Shown: positions 12,027 to 25,836, numbered from the stretch's first letter. The stretch is 64,000 nt of DNA from Tribonema minus (GCA_017506865.1 JAFCMP010000160.1:1-64000); one strand, 5' to 3'. Numbers and translations: made by a program. The notes: generated by a model from the sequence alone, not told the origin.

Positions 12027-15000
12027 ATGGAGGGAGGGCCAGTGCCTGACTTCCACCAGCAGTTCCCAGTCCCATTGCTCCCTTGGCCGCCGGACCAACA
12101 GCAGCCGCCGCAGCAAGTGCCAACGTCCAGCGACATCGAACAGGAGCGGCTGGCGGAGCTGTTGCATGGTTTTGGGAGGCTGCCTGCTGCGGTCGATTCG
12201 ATCCTAGAGAGCGCGTGAGCAGGGAGAGCAGATCGGTGATGGAGGCCGTCAAGCTGGAGCTGCTGCAGGTGATTCTCCATATTGTGCTGCTATAAGTGGT
12301 TAATAGCAATGCAGCAGCAAGTGAGGGTGCGCCTAAAGCTTGTTTTGTCGTGAAAAAGAAGCAGTTTGCTGATGGAGTAATCCGTGCTGTAGTGGATCCT
12401 GCCCTGCCGACGGCAGTAAGAGAGCTCTGTTGAGGTGCATGTCTTTGACAACGGAGTCTTGCAGTCAAATGAGCTTGAGCAGCCCTTTCTGTCGTTCATC
12501 GGCCGGAGCTCAATATTTAGCCATTTGGAAAACGTCAGCTGACAATTTAAGAGGCGAGATTAAAACAACGACATGTTGATCACGAGCGCGTGAACAGGGA
12601 GAGTAGATCGGTGATGGAGGCCGTCAAGCTGGAGCTGCTGCAGGTGAAGATTCTCTGTGTTGTGCTGCTAAAAGTGGCTGACAGCAACGCAGCAGCAAGT
12701 GATGGTGCACCTAAAGCTTGTCTTGTCGTGAAAAAGAAGCAGCTTGCTGATGGAGTGATCCGTGCTGTGGTGGATCATGCTGCATGCCTGCCCTGCCAAC
12801 ATCAGCAGTAAGAGCTCGGTGTAAGAGAATGCGTGACTATCATCGACAGTCTTGCAGTTCAAGAAGCTTGAATGGTCCTTTCTGTGGTTCATCGGTTGGA
12901 GTTAAATATTTGACCATCTGCAACACCGCAGCTGGTGATTTTGAGAGCTTAGGCCGACGCAACGACATTTTCAATCAACCATCATTCAACTCAACATGCG
13001 ATTTATTTTAATTAGCTTCACTGAGGTTGAAAGCATGTGGAGCTGGTCTCTGGTGGATAGTTTGCGCTCCACGAGAAGTAATTTGGTGAGAGACTACAAT
13101 GTCAGAGGCTGTTTCCGGCCTTTTCAATCTGGCCACAGCTGCTGCTGCTCACAGCTGACGTTCAGCACTCTCATTGTCGTCTCCTTCCATGTTTTGGTGC
13201 GCATCGGCCATGCCGCATCACCAAGTTTCACATCACCTTGTTGAAGGGTATGTATGCCACAGCAGTACACGCCAGTACAGACTGCCTTGCAGCGGCAAGC
13301 ACACCCCTCTGTGGGCGCGCTGGCGCCTTTGCTACTTGTGCAGTGCCTGCCACGTCTAGCAGTGTCAAGAAAGTATGCAGTTTGCAGCCCAGTGTGCTCT
13401 CATAGAGCTGCATGCTACTTGCTGCCAGTACTAACTAACCCTAACCCTCCCACGGTTCTAGCCCTATCGTAATTGCACTGTGTGGCGGTGTCATTGTTCT
13501 CGTACATCAATCCAATACAGCGACTTGTTGATGGCGGTCTTGTACCTTGAAGTATGAAATTGGCATTAACTTGCTGGCGACAAGTACTTCTATAGACTGA
13601 TGGACGGGAATGTATGCTCATGCACAGCTACACCACAACCCACCCATAGCCAGCGTCCACACCAGTTGACGCACACGGAGCTTCACCGCTCTTCAAGTCT
13701 GTTTTCACGCATGCATCAACAGACTGTATCTGTGCCAATGGTGGATACTGCAGCATCATATGGATATTCAAATGCTTTCCGGTTGCTTGCGTCGACGCAT
13801 GTGGGTATGCAGACACCAGATCAGATCATTGATTGACTGCTGTTTTATAGCTCGCATTGCCTGATGTAAACCACGTCATGTCACCAATCAACACTCTTCT
13901 CTGTGACTTGTGTCGACGCAGGTGGCTACGAATACCGCATGACTTGACTAATCATATGCTTATTTGTGGCCAGCGGCTTAAGCAGGTTGTGGGACAGGCT
14001 CAACAGATCGTACACGTACCGACGGTTGCCATCATTCATCTAATGCATTTATGAAAGTACGTTGCTTGCGTTGACGCAGTTGGTGATTCAGACGCGGACC
14101 AGGAACCAGGCCGCTGCTGTCCTGCCCTCTCAACTGCGGCAGCACAAGACCTACACTGCGCTTTCGCACACCGCGGCGCTGGCGGCGCGGGCGGTGCGGC
14201 TGCAGAAGCTACAGGTACTGCGTAACTGCCGTTTCATGTAACTGCCATGAAACAGCCACTGCTCTGGTGGTAGCTCAATTGCTCTGAATGGCAGGCATTG
14301 TTGAAGTACTGTACATGATGCATCACCTTGAAACATTGATAGAAGTATATGTTGTGATGACGATTATTGCTGCTGAGTCATGACCGCTGCTCACGCGCAC
14401 CATGCGTCTCGGCATGTTTGAAGCCACCTGACACTTTATTCACATTTTCCGGTCAAAGCCGCCAAGCTCACTTGGCCGCTTCTCAGGTTCGCACATGCGC
14501 ACCATGGACCAACAGCATTCAGATGAGCGCATGCACCGCTGACTCTATAATTGGTGATATAATCACAAATGCGTATCGACAGCGCAAAGCGCCACCACCG
14601 TGCCGGACTTACGCTTAGGGTTAGGTGGCACGTCACAGCGCACCGAAGCCCTCAACCTCAACATGTGCTTGAGCTCTGCTCTGTCGTATTCATGTCATTT
14701 TGTATGAAACCTGGCACTGTAATGCTGGATCTACAGACCCCACTGCACACGTGACCGCTTACGAATTGAGGCTACATGCATACTGTGCTCTCTGGCTGCT
14801 GTTTGCTGCACAGACGGAGTTTGCCAGCCAGGTGTACAACGTCCTGGACGACGCTCTGGGCAACATGGACAGCATCATCAGGGTATGTATGTATGCTTTG
14901 TCATTTTGTCATCATTTGATTTTCACTGAATGTATTGTAAAGTACTTGTCCACAGGATCCCTGTGAGTTTGTGGCCGCAGCATGAATTGCATAGACAGCA

Positions 15001-18000
15001 TTGTCAGGTTTCTGTTTGTATGCATTCTTGCGGAGGGTGCAAAGAAGACCGGGTCATTGACGTCAAGCTTGCTACCAGACTCCACATGCACCTTGCCACG
15101 AACCCTCGCAATAACTGTACAGTGGGTTGTGTACACAGCGCTATGCCATACGCGATGTCATGCTGCCTGCGCTGGCAATGCACTGGCAGACAAAAATACA
15201 TGAAGAGCACGTCTAAGTTCTTCTCCAAGGGTGAACAGCCTCTGAGGATTGGCAGTTGTGCTTGTTGATTGGCACGTGCCCACTTGCACGCGCGCTGCTG
15301 TGCTCTGGCGCCGCGTCACTTGCCTGTACTCGCAACACTGCTGTCACAAGCAAACTCTATACTTCGACGATGCGTTGCATATGCACGTGGCACGCCATAC
15401 TGCAACGCTCAGCCAGTGGCACAGCGCTGGCACAAGCAGAATACACACGATACGTGCTCACAGCGCCGTCATCCTATGCTGCGTCCCTTGCTTGCGGTGG
15501 CAGCGTGCAGGCAAAATCCATACGTCGATGACACGTTTTAAATATGCCGTCACAAGCAAACTTTACACTTGACGATGTGTTGTAGCACGTGGCGCGCCAT
15601 GCAGCGCCAATTCTTTGTGTCCAGCCAGTGGCACAAGCAGAATACACACGATTCGTGTTTTTATGACGCCATCACCCTATGCTGCGTCACTTGCTTGCGG
15701 TGTCAGCGCTAGGGCAGAATCTGAACCTCAACGACACGTTGTATGTGTGCACATCATTTTCTCGTGCTCAACTAGAGACAGCGCGGCGTGACAAGCAGCC
15801 TACATGCGCCAACATTAAAGCTTATGCTGTGTCATTTGCGTGCGGTCACAGTGGCAGCGTGCGGGCGGCAGCGGCACACAAACCGTATGCACACATGCCA
15901 GCGCTCTTGCAGCACTGCGTCAGGTGCTTGCGCTGGTATGTATCATGCTGGCAGGAGCAGCGTACATGCTGTATGCGTACGCGACGTGCTCATGCGCTTC
16001 GCCGCTTGCTTGTGTTTCAGCTTGCGGGCAGCGCTGAAAACACTGTATGAGTTCATGCCGGCATCACCTTATGCTGCGCCATTTGCTTGTGGTGACAGCG
16101 TGCGGGCAGCAGGGGCATACATACGGTATACACACATGACGTGATGTGCTCATGCGCTTCGTCGCTTGCTTGTGTTTCAGTGTGCGGGCGGCAGCGGCGC
16201 CGCGGCGCCCGACGGCACAGCGCTGCTCTTTCGCAAACTTGAGAGCCTGGCAGGCAAGAAGCGGCGCCGGGGTGGCACGGCTCAGCCCAAGGTATGTAGG
16301 TATGGTATTGGGCTGTTTGCACTTATTGTTCATCGTGCATCTCTATGAAACTGTCTCGCTGCACGGTGTCATGCGCAAAAGAAAGCGCGCCGGTGTGGCA
16401 CGGCTCAGCCTAAAGTATGTAGGTATGGTATCGGGGTGTTTGCGCTTATTGATTATGCTTAGCTCTTAAATTGATTGATTGTGCTTCTCTCTAAGAATGT
16501 CTTAGTGCACAGTGTCATGCGCAATAACAGCGCTGGAGAGGCACTGCTCAGCCTAAGGTAGGTATGATATTGGGGTGCTTGCGCTTTTCGATTAGCTTGT
16601 CTCCTTTGACAGCATTATCCTATGGGTCACCTACCAGCTCAGACCGCAAAGCGAACAGACTCGTCACTTCTTATATTCAAACTTCAACTGTGACATGCAT
16701 AGGCGCACTGCGCATTGGCATTGCAGACACCAGATGGTGATCTGATTGCACCTGGTGATCTCTGGTCTCAATGCCCGGCCAGGCTGACAGGCTGACATTG
16801 AACCGAGCACTCATCAGGTGAGACCGCAAAAAACACAAACAAAAGCACTGTAGCGGCTGTCCTCGCGTTGACAAACCAACTTCAACTGTGATGCGGCATG
16901 CTGGCACCTAAGTGGGAGTCCTGACGACTGAAACTGCTGTGCTCGCAGGCGCAGGAGACGCATGTCAGCACATCCGCAGCAGCGCTCAGCACGGCAGTTG
17001 AAGGTGGGAGCGGCGTTTCAGGCTGGGTTGATGGCCTCGGAGCACAGGCAGCGGCGGCGGCGGCCGCGTGGGAGGAAGCACAGAGGGTGAGCTTCGGTGA
17101 AAGCTGCTGTTAATATGTCTGATATGATTTGTTATCATATACTTGAAGTTGTTGTCAGCTGGCGTGTGTACTTTGACGTAAACTTAGAAATATGCATGTT
17201 GGGTACTTGGCAGCTGCGAGAACCAAAGCGCCATCGTGAAGTGCTGATCCGCATTCCCTGGGCCAGTGTGCCTGCGCATCGCCAGGGCACAGGTAGACAA
17301 CGGTGCACAGAGTACTATCAAGGGGGTCTCACCCTACCTGTACATTGTGCAGACCCCCTTGCTATCATGTTGCAAGCTGACCAAATTCAGCTCTTGTACA
17401 GCGCTGTACTGCACAGCAGTGTAAGGAGCTCACAGCTCGAGAGCACCATGCTCGCATCTGCCCCCTGGACCCCCCCTATAGGGACAAATAGGCAGAGGGG
17501 GGAGGCCCAGGGGACAACGATCGTATTTTCAATTAGGTGGTGTCTCAGGTGGCGCAGGAGGCAACGCTGCCAGAAAATGGGGCCGCATACCTTTCTTGCG
17601 GGCCCTCTCACTCAGAGCAGATGATGATACTGACGGAGTATGAAATATACATACCCTACTTGCATGTGCCTACATACCTGCACAGGTTCTCACCACAGTG
17701 GAGTTACTCTTGTTAGTCCAACATGTACTGGTCCAGCACCAGTTCAGCACCATCCCGACCCTGCGTCAGGACTGTTTCTCCACTTGCACAAGCATCTACA
17801 TAATAATCACTTCTTTGCAATACGAGCCTGCCCTGGTCTAGTGCTGTTCTGCACTTTGCATTGGGTCCACCTTGGGTGTCCTACTCTGCCACGGTGTTTA
17901 GTTTCGTCAGATACAATACTTCACCGCAAGCTGGTCACACCAGATGCTACCATGATGCAATTCGCCAATGGCCAAAACGTGTTGCGACCATGTGCTGCGC

Positions 18001-20016
18001 CCGCATGTGCACGCTGGCCACGGTCAGATTTCAACCGCAATGCAAGTCGCTGATGGCCAAAGTGTATTGCGAACGTATGCTGCGTTTGCGTATGCAAGCT
18101 GGCCACATCAGGTCCTACCACGATGCAAATCGCCAACGGCCATATTGGATTGCGCCCATGTGCTGCGCTTGCACATGCAACTAGGGGGCGTCTCAGGGGG
18201 CAAAGCCGCAGGAGAAAGCAGGCACAAAGCAAGGGGGGGCGGAAGGGGGGCAGGAGGAGGGGGCGCAGCCTTGCGGCGCGGACGATATGGAGTACGATTT
18301 GGTGTTAGAGGTGAGCATGCGCGAAGTATTTCTGCATATTTGTGGGCTCCCTTCGTTCTTCATTGCATATGTCGAAGCATGTTGATGCGTACATGGACTC
18401 CGTCCATTGCACACGTCACGTCATCAGGTTTTTGACGCAGACGTTGTGAGGTATGAAGTTGAAGTATGAAGTGCATGTGGGGACTGTTGGTGCATGCCTG
18501 GACTCTCGTTATTGCGCATGACAAGTTTCAAGGGTTCTGTGCCGACGCTTTGAAAATGAAGTGTTAATAACGGTAAGTGATTTGGAAGGAGCATTGGTGC
18601 ATACATGAACTGTGTTCCTTGCAGATGTCAAGTTGTCAGGGTTTTGACGTTTGCAGCATGCAATATATGCGTCAAGCTTATCACACATTTATCGTGTAAG
18701 ATGTCAGTTAGCTGTTGCTCACCAACCATGATTTCTGCGCTGCCCCCCCTTTCCCATCACCCTCTCAGTGATGCCGCCGCCCAAACTGCCGTTGCCGCTC
18801 TGGCACTGCGGAGCAGCCAAATTATGTGTGGCGCTACTGCTACTACTGAAGAAACAAACTACTGCTTCTTCATCTCTCAAAACTTCTTGTAGGCTGTCCT
18901 ACCCATCCGAATTCCCGGTGCAACACTTATTGACCCTGACGACAGCCAGCTGCCGTGGCGCCGATTGCCGCGCAGGCGAAGAACGAGCGGCGCTACTGCC
19001 ACTGCGGCGGCGTCGCCTCCGGCAAGATGATTGCGTGCGACAGCGACAACTGCCCCAACGAGTGGTACCACTACGCGTGTGTTGGTATCACGCCCCCGGC
19101 GCCGTCGCAGTGGCTCTGCGCTGATTGCGGGGGACCTCCCTACCCCCCTTCGGTCCCCGGGGGGGTCCTCTCCTACAGCAACCCCCCTAAACCCGCTGGC
19201 CTGCTGCTGGCGCTGCCGCCCCCCTCCGTGCTTGCGCCACCGGAGACCGGCGAGGAAGGAAGCTCCAGGAAGCGGCCGCGGCAGTCGCAGCGCGTCCCCG
19301 CCGCCGCCAGCCTGGAGGGAAAAGACTCTGTGCCAAGGGGTGTCCCCTTCTACGCCCAGCTCATGGGGCTGCAGCCGTTGGCGCCCGCATGGGGAGGGGC
19401 AGAGACCGACGAAGGCAGGTGCAGGAAGCAGCAGCAGCCGCAGTGCGCCCGCGCAAACGGCGCCGAGAAAGACCCCATGGAACAGGCGGGCGGCGAAGGG
19501 GACGAGGATGGTGAGAAAGGGAACGCTGACAGCAAAGAGGAGGAGGGAGGCGGCGACGAAGCGGGGGAGGCTCAGGCCTATGAGGAGCTCGGGAAGCGGC
19601 AGCAGAAGCCCTCGAGCGTAGCGCTGGCGGCGGCAGAGGAGAAGGCGTTTCTAGAGCAGCTGCGCCCGAGCAGTGGCAGGCAGAGGGCGAGGCCCCGAGG
19701 CAGCGGCAAGCGCGGCAGCAGCGGCGGTGGCGGCAGTGACAGCGGCGGCGGCGATAGCGGCAGCAGCAGCACTGGCGGCAGTGGTGGCGGTGGCGGCGGC
19801 AGGGGCGGCGGCGGCGCCAGTAGCAGGGGCGGCAGTGGCTGCAACAGCGGCGGTGACGGCAGTGCTGATGGCGGCGGCGGCGGCGGCGGAGGCGGCGGGC
19901 CAGCTGCAGCGGCAGCAGCGGCGGCGGCGCCTGCTGCATGTGTGGCAGCTACTGCTCCTCCGCCAGCACCTGCAGCAGCAGCGGAGGTGCAGCTGGAACA
20001 GTTGATGGAAAGCTGA
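12027..20016 (+). CDS. ING-like PHD-finger protein, multi-exon (copy A)
   Basis: ING proteins are chromatin-complex subunits whose PHD finger reads histone H3K4 methylation. Exons supported by splice sites, phase and comparison with copy B: first exon from ATG 12027 to about 12268, then 14080-14214, 14814-14882, 16181-16291, 16949-17086, 18197-18310, and a last exon opening between about 18893 and 18976 and ending at 20016. The PHD finger (about 18991-19128) has YCHC, ACDSDNC, WYHYAC and WLCADC, the full C4HC3 ligand set with ING spacing. The 23-residue exon at 14814 (EFASQVYNVLDDALGN) resembles the last helix of the ING N-terminal domain. The C-terminus is acidic, then Gly/Ser-rich, then Ala-rich. 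Two doubts: the frame slips by 2 nt near 12207 relative to copy B, and the acceptor of the last exon is ambiguous. Confidence 0.7.
12209..12950 (+). repeat. 374-bp tandem duplication of an exon end plus intron start in copy A
   Basis: The block from GAGCGCGTGA (12209) through the exon end GTCAAGCTGGAGCTGCTGCAG and about 310 bp of following intron is repeated from 12583. The two copies are similar throughout, including GCAGCAAGTGA.GGTGC.CCTAAAGCTTG and GTGAAAAAGAAGCAG.TTGCTGATGGAGT. Both keep a splice donor (CAGGTGATT and CAGGTGAAG). This is the clearest recent example in the window of the exon-edge duplication process. Confidence 0.85.
15300..16180 (+). repeat. Tandem array leading into exon 4 of copy A
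   Basis: Related units near 15311-15545, 15545-15745, 15830-16030 and 16060-16180 share GCTGCGTCACTTGCTTGCGG, CACAAGCA.A and ACACA.GCGT-type segments. Later units contain GCGTGCGGGC(G/A)GCAG(C/G)GG, which imitates the acceptor and start of the exon at 16181. Downstream, 16381-16415 and 16530-16575 repeat the exon tail GGCACGGCTCAGCC.AAGGTA with its donor. Confidence 0.65.
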
Positions 20017-21820
20017 TGTGCGGATTTGGGGCGACAGGTAACGACGGCAGATTTGCACTGCGGTTTCTGCGGCCCCGAGCTCGGTAGGTATGTACGCTTC
20101 ACTGACGAAGGCGGTGCTCCTACACGCTGCCGCAGCGGGCACTGCCAGCAGGCACGGCCTTTATCACTGTGGCTCCATGCCTGCGGCTTTGAACATGATG
20201 TACTTTTGGTGGACTGAATACGCGGTCAGAGTCCAGCGTGATGTAGCGGCGGCCGTGGCGAGCTGATGATTATGCAACAGCACACTAGCGGCGGCAGTTC
20301 AGGCACTGGCTACTTGGCAGCAGTGAGAAGGCGGCGTGGCGCCTGACGTGCCACGCTATCAGAACGAACGTACTGCAACGGCAACATCCTGACCCACGGC
20401 GCAGTCCCTTCTGCTGTGGCTACCTAGGGGTGTCAATGTATGGTGCACCTTAGGCGACCGTATCACCTGCCGCTACGCTTGTTGCCGACTGCGGGCAGGA
20501 AAATGACAGACAGCTGAGAGGGGGTCACAGTGATATGGCTAGTGGTAGCAACCGACCCCCCGCCTCCCCCTGCCGCCATGCAGCTTGGTAGGCAAGTATG
20601 CATTTGGATTGAGGATTCTGGGTCACGGTTTTTGGATGCATGAAGGACAGAGTTGATGCGCGGGGTTTGACGCGAGGTTGCCACATTCATGCGCGGAGTC
20701 TAGGAGTGGTTGCAATGCTACACTGCCAGAGCTGTAGCGTCTTGCATGTACGTCAATGATCGAGCGGTTGATGTCATCACTGCTCCAGGGCTGCCACCGG
20801 AAAAAAATCATTGATTGTGCTTGCATGTAGGTGGTTTTGGAGCACCACCCTGCAGAGGTGACCGTTGCACTGTGGGGGGAATGCATGGCTGATGTTGAAG
20901 AATGACTATGTGTGACATGAAGTTGCAGTCTGGGTTCCCTTCTGCTGGTGTGTTCGCAGAGCTCATGTGTGCTTGTGCGCCATGTTGCTGGCACGGCGCT
21001 TGACTGAGCACCTCACCACTAATTGAATGCTCAGGCCTTTGACATGATCAACCTCATCACCAAGACTTGTTGCTACAGCTGCTGTCATGTCCAGGCACAG
21101 CACATGTGCTGGGATATGGGGTGCTTGAGTCGCTGCACAGTGCTACAATGCACCATTTGTGAGCGTGGGGCCTTCCTTGAACCCGTGTCAGCGCTGCATT
21201 CATTCATGCATGCATATTGTGTAGATTGAACGAACCCTGTGAGTGAGTGCTTGTGAAGTATTGTGTGAATTGAACAAACCTTTTGAGAGCTTGTGCAGTT
21301 GTGCTTCTTAGCATTATGACTTGTTGTTGTGTTTTAACACAACTGCTTTTACCACGGAACACCCAAATCTATATGCGTCGTGTGACAACTTAATGTGTTT
21401 CAATGCGCATTGATGATCACTTCGAAAACGACATCGTGCAGTCGAACATGTGAATGTATGCGCTTGCAGCACATATATACAGACAGAGCAACATACATAA
21501 GTGCGTCAAGATTCCCGTAGGCATCAGCAGTACTACGGCAATGACGATGGCAGTTATGGATTGAGCAGACATGTGAGACCATGCATCGAACACAATGAGA
21601 AATGGGCATCCCGCCCTGCCCTAGTCCTGCACTAAGGAGAACACTCTGAGTTCAAGGGTGCAGCTAACATCAGCGTATTTGGTGATAGAATTTTGGGCCC
21701 TGCCAGACAGGTGACAGCGACTGGCTGTGACAAAGGCCGATTGACTTCAACAACATGTGCACGTCAAGCAAGCGATGCAGCAACTACTAGTACATGGAGA
21801 TGCACAGAGGCAGAAAACAT
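20017..21820. other. Downstream flank of copy A, no gene seen
   Basis: From 20030 to about 20780 the sequence is related to 27930-28730 downstream of copy B, sharing GGCCCC(G/A)AGCTCGGTAGG near 20065 and 27985 and GAGCTGTAGCGTCT with GAGCGGTTGATG near 20725 and 28615. From about 20800 to 21820 I find no domain-bearing frame, RNA gene or clear repeat. Confidence 0.5.
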
Positions 21821-21824
21821 GCCG

Positions 21825-22200
21825 TTACAACGCGCAAAGTGCACCTTGAGACATGAAGTCCGTGCTGTCAGAGTCTACAGTCCCAGCGCACTCTTTGTGC
21901 GTTTTGCTGTGTGCCCGCAAACACAGATGGGGCATGACATGTGCTATACTCAAGTGACGTGCGGATTGATGCACGGCAAGCAGCAAGCAACAGTTCACGC
22001 TGCAAGAAGCAGGAGACCAGAAGCTGGCAGTGGTAATGTCCGCATCACATCAGTGGTATTCACATAGGTGGTATGTATTGTGGCTGCCTCGCTGCGATGG
22101 GGCGCGCAGAGCAACAAAGTGCACCCCGCAAGACTACTCAGATGCGCAAAGAGGCAGCAAAGTGCACCCTGCTAGGCGGCTCGGACGCAGACTTTCGCTG
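21825..22200. repeat. Downstream part of the BTB-BACK-MATH repeat unit
   Basis: This stretch, read on the minus strand, matches the region after the reading frame of the other copy (45450-45870). Shared landmarks are repeated (T/C)AGTGCACC or GGGTGCAC(T)TTGT motifs, TGTATTGTGGCTGCCTCGCTGC at 22073-22094 against its complement at 45590-45612, and TGCACCTTGAGACATGAAG near 21840 against its complement near 45832. Confidence 0.65.
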
Positions 22201-23626
22201 TCACGAGCAGTGCGCAGAAACACTGGCACATGCGGTCTCTACGGTGACCTCAAAGGTGCGGGTGTCCTGGGAGGAGTCCCTCCACTGTGCAAATGCAGAT
22301 GCATCCCAGGTTGTGAGCTTTGGCATGGCACGGAGGATATCGCACCATCCACGGCCCAATGGCGGTATGATCGTTGCGGCATCTCGTTGAGACACATCGT
22401 CACTTCCGGGCTGCGAAAGGCACTTGATGGTGTACTTAGCTCCGACTAAAGAGACAACTGATGCAGCGGCTGGGACGGCAAGTTTGTGCTGTACGTAGGC
22501 GCCTAGCGTGATTGACCTGTCCTCATGGTAATGCGCTATCAGGCACAGGCACCACTTGTAGCCTCCAAAATAGTTTATGATTGGTGTGCTTGGTGCGATA
22601 TGTTTCGCTGCGTGGGCCTGCATGGCAGACGCAAACGCTGCGGCTATGTCTTCCATCTTGACCGTGCGCGTGAAGGCGGCTGCAGTGACTGTAGACTTTG
22701 CCCGTCGCGGAGTTTTCAAGGATGCGTAAATTGCAGTGGCGCTAAATAATGATAGCACGGCGTCATGCGTGTCGAGCTTCGGTGCATTGCTGTGCATCGG
22801 TGAGTCCAGCTGGCGCTGCGATGCGGCGCAGTGCGCGATGAACTGCGGCGTCCACTGCGGGAAGAACTCTGTGAGCGCTGCCATGTGCAGCACGTCGAGG
22901 TACCTCGCTCTGATGCGGAGAGCGAGCTCGTCAGGGACTGTTGCTAGCTCATGAGCTTTTGCCCAGTTGATGAGGAGGCAGGCGATGGAGCTCTCGTGCG
23001 CCACGCTAGTCCCTGTTGTCCTCTAGCAGCGCCACAATGGCTGTCATCGGCAGCTGGACTAGGCGAGCGCGCGCATCGGCGCTGTTAATTGATGCCTCCA
23101 CGTCAAACAGACCGTCGCACAGCGCTGTCGTTGCCTTACACAGAACAGGCGGGGGCAGCCTCTCGCGCAGTCCCTCCGGCAATGCGAAGAAATCGAGTGC
23201 GCTCTTGCTGTCCATGACTTCGTGTTTGCTACACCAGTCAGTAAACCAGACAGTGCATGCTTTCATCACCTTCTCGACCGCGAACTTGTCCGCCGCCCGC
23301 AGAATGCCTAGCGCCCTCTCGAGCTCCAGCGATCCGGGATCCGGCAAGGTGTTGTGGTAGAGCACCCACAGCATCTCCTCGAAATGCCGCGCTTCCGGCT
23401 CGTCGGCGACTAGTACTGGCACTCGTATCGGACTCTCCACGTCTGAGCACGCATCCAGACTGTTGCGGAGGACTCCGCTGTGCTTCCAGAGCGGGTAGGC
23501 GTGCGCCCTCAGCTGCTTGAACTCGAGCAATCCTGTAGCAGCAGCACGCTGGTGCCAGTTTTGGCGCGCTTTGTAGAGCCGTGGTAGCTGATCGTAAGGA
23601 TCACATTGGTGAACTTGCCTTGCCAT
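22201..23626 (-). pseudogene. BTB-BACK-MATH-like protein gene, frameshifted
   Basis: BTB-BACK(-MATH) proteins usually act as substrate adaptors for Cullin-3 ubiquitin ligases. The first frame, from ATG 23626 to 23006, is 206 residues with a BTB-type stretch (FEEMLWVLYHNTLPD, then ILRAADKFAVEKVMKACTVW). A second frame directly follows, 23004-22201, beginning VAHESSIACLLINWAKAHEL like a BACK domain, and then FGGYKWCLCLIAHY and GRGWCDILRAMPKLTTWD, which resemble a MATH fold. The two frames join if one frameshift near 23005 is allowed, so this is either a broken gene or an assembly error. Similarity to the copy at 44745-45870 continues past its end to about 21830. It lies between the two copies of the PHD gene. 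Confidence 0.65.
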
Positions 23627-25785
23627 AGACCGGCCATCTCTCGACTTGCTTTAAAGATTTTTATTCATGTCGAAGTTCAAGTTGCAGTTGACCGTGTTTG
23701 AAGTTGGCCAGTTTTGGTCAACGAGAGTTCATCAAGCAACGCGCACATTCTAGTCGCATGACAGCTCATCCGCGAGTGTTGTTCGCACGAGTTAAGGTGC
23801 TAGCTCACAGCACCTTGATGGCGTGAGCTCGCGGTCAACGCGCACAGCACGACAGCCCCCACGCCTTGACAATTTCTAGGCCTGTGCCAACCTTGCCTGT
23901 GTGTGCAGCAATTCGCAGTGTCAATGCTATAATTGGCCCCCGCCGCGCCGCGGCAGCCGCTGCCAACTCTGGATTTTGAGCGGGAGCGGCTGGCGGCTTT
24001 TGATGTGCAATCTTGAGAGGCTGGCCGCTGTGGTCGACTGCATCTTGGAAAGGCACGAGCTGGTGCACAGGCGGAGCGGATCGGTCGTGGAGGGTGTTAA
24101 GCAGGAGCTGCGACAGGTAGAGTCCTCGAAAAATCATCGACTTGATCGATGAAAATTCTTGAAAAACTCATACTTCTATTTGCCTTGAAAAGCTTGCACT
24201 CTTCCCTGCCGTCTACTCATGAGTGATTCATAGAACGAAACACATATGACAACATACATCGGAGTATCTGCTTATGTGTACATTTGATTGACTTGTCTGT
24301 GGCTTGCGTGGAGGCGCATGCTGGTTGGGACAGCATTAGACTATCAACTCATCGAGCCTCTGTGGCTTGTGCCAAGCAGATACAAGCGGTACCACTATCA
24401 GATGGCTAACCTATTCATGATGTCTTTCTGTGACTTCACGCGTGGCATTGGCAGTTTAACAACTCCCCACACATTCAACACGACAGCTAGTGGCAAGAAG
24501 TCGAAGGCCTGCATGTCGCTGTCCGTGTACTAGCCCAAGCTCTTCCCGACGCTACAACGATTGTCAACAAGACCTGCTGACTACAGCCATCTTGCTGACT
24601 ATGTAGCTGCCTTCGAGTGAATTTACTCATACCAAATACAACTCCACAACCGTCCATTCATCCAACAGCTTGTGGCAATAGGACAAAGATCTACCCCTGT
24701 GCTAGCCCAAACCACCCTTCTCGATGCGACAACAACGAGATTTGCTATCAGAGCCATCGTGAACCATTATCGCTGACTAGCTGCTGAAAACTCTATGGCT
24801 TGCGGCGACGCAGCAGGTGATGTAGACCCAGACCCGGCACCATAACGCGTTCAAATGCCTGACGCAAACCACATCCTGTCACCAATCAACACCCGAAATA
24901 ACGCTCTTCTTTGTGATCCATTGCGGCAGAAGCTGACACAAAATACTACTGGGAAGTACTTCATTAGATCACTGATCTAATGCTTCACTGTCACAATATA
25001 TTCCTTACGTCGATGCAGGTGGCGACGCAGACCCAGACCCGGGGCCAGGACGCACCCATCCTGCCCCCTCAACTGCGGCAGCACGTAACCTACAATGCGC
25101 TCACGCGCACCGCGGGGCTGGCAGCCCAGCTGGTGCGGCTGCAGAATCTAAAGGTGCCACATAACCAGTCATGTAACTGTCATAAAACGGCCGCTGCTTC
25201 AATGGGGTCATGAGTACTTGAGCGGTAGGTAGGTAGCTCACATCGCTCTATCGGCAGTGGTCTTGCTTGCGGATGGGGATGTGGGACGTCACACGTTGAT
25301 TGAAGGATCTGTTTTCAGTTGAACGATGTTCAGGCGCAGTCGTCTGTGCGTCAGTCCTGATATCTCATTCAAGTCTCCTTGCTTCTCTCACTGCTTGCGG
25401 TGCGTTGCCTGTGGCGTTGAACTGCCGTGCAGGAGGAGTTTGCCAGTCAGGCGTACGATGTCTTAGGCAACGCTATGGGCAATAGGGAATGCATTGCCCA
25501 GGTTTGTATGCTTTGTCATTTGAAGCACACTGCATGTATACTGGAAGCAACACAAGTACTACATGTGTTGACACACATGCCTTGGTGTTCAACAAAAGTA
25601 TGCGCAGAATGAAGTCAACTCAGAGATGTATGTATTCATAAATCAATATATACCTCACAGCATCTCTATGAAGTATAGCTCAGCAACTGCTGACGTCGGC
25701 ACTGTTGGATCTGCCATCTCACATGTACCATGGTACCGCGATGCATTCTGCTCGCGTCCAGACTGCATGACACCTGCGCTCGCTT

Positions 25786-25836
25786 TAACCCTAAACCCTA
25801 ACCCTAAACCCTAACCCTACCCCTAACCCTAAATCT
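25786..25836. repeat. Interstitial telomere-like repeat in an intron
   Basis: A run of CCCTAA and CCCTAAA units fills most of 25786-25836 and ends nine bases before the acceptor ATCAG of the exon at 25846. It mixes six- and seven-base units. Similar tracts are seen at 27190-27240, again directly before an acceptor (CGCAG at 27255), and at 28109-28155 and 28578-28590. Confidence 0.8.

Noticed and set aside
19578-20102. Long antisense frames (174 and 192 residues) over the end of the PHD gene
   Set aside because: They are mirror images of the GC-rich Gly/Ala/Ser repeats of the plus-strand exon and contain only low-complexity sequence.
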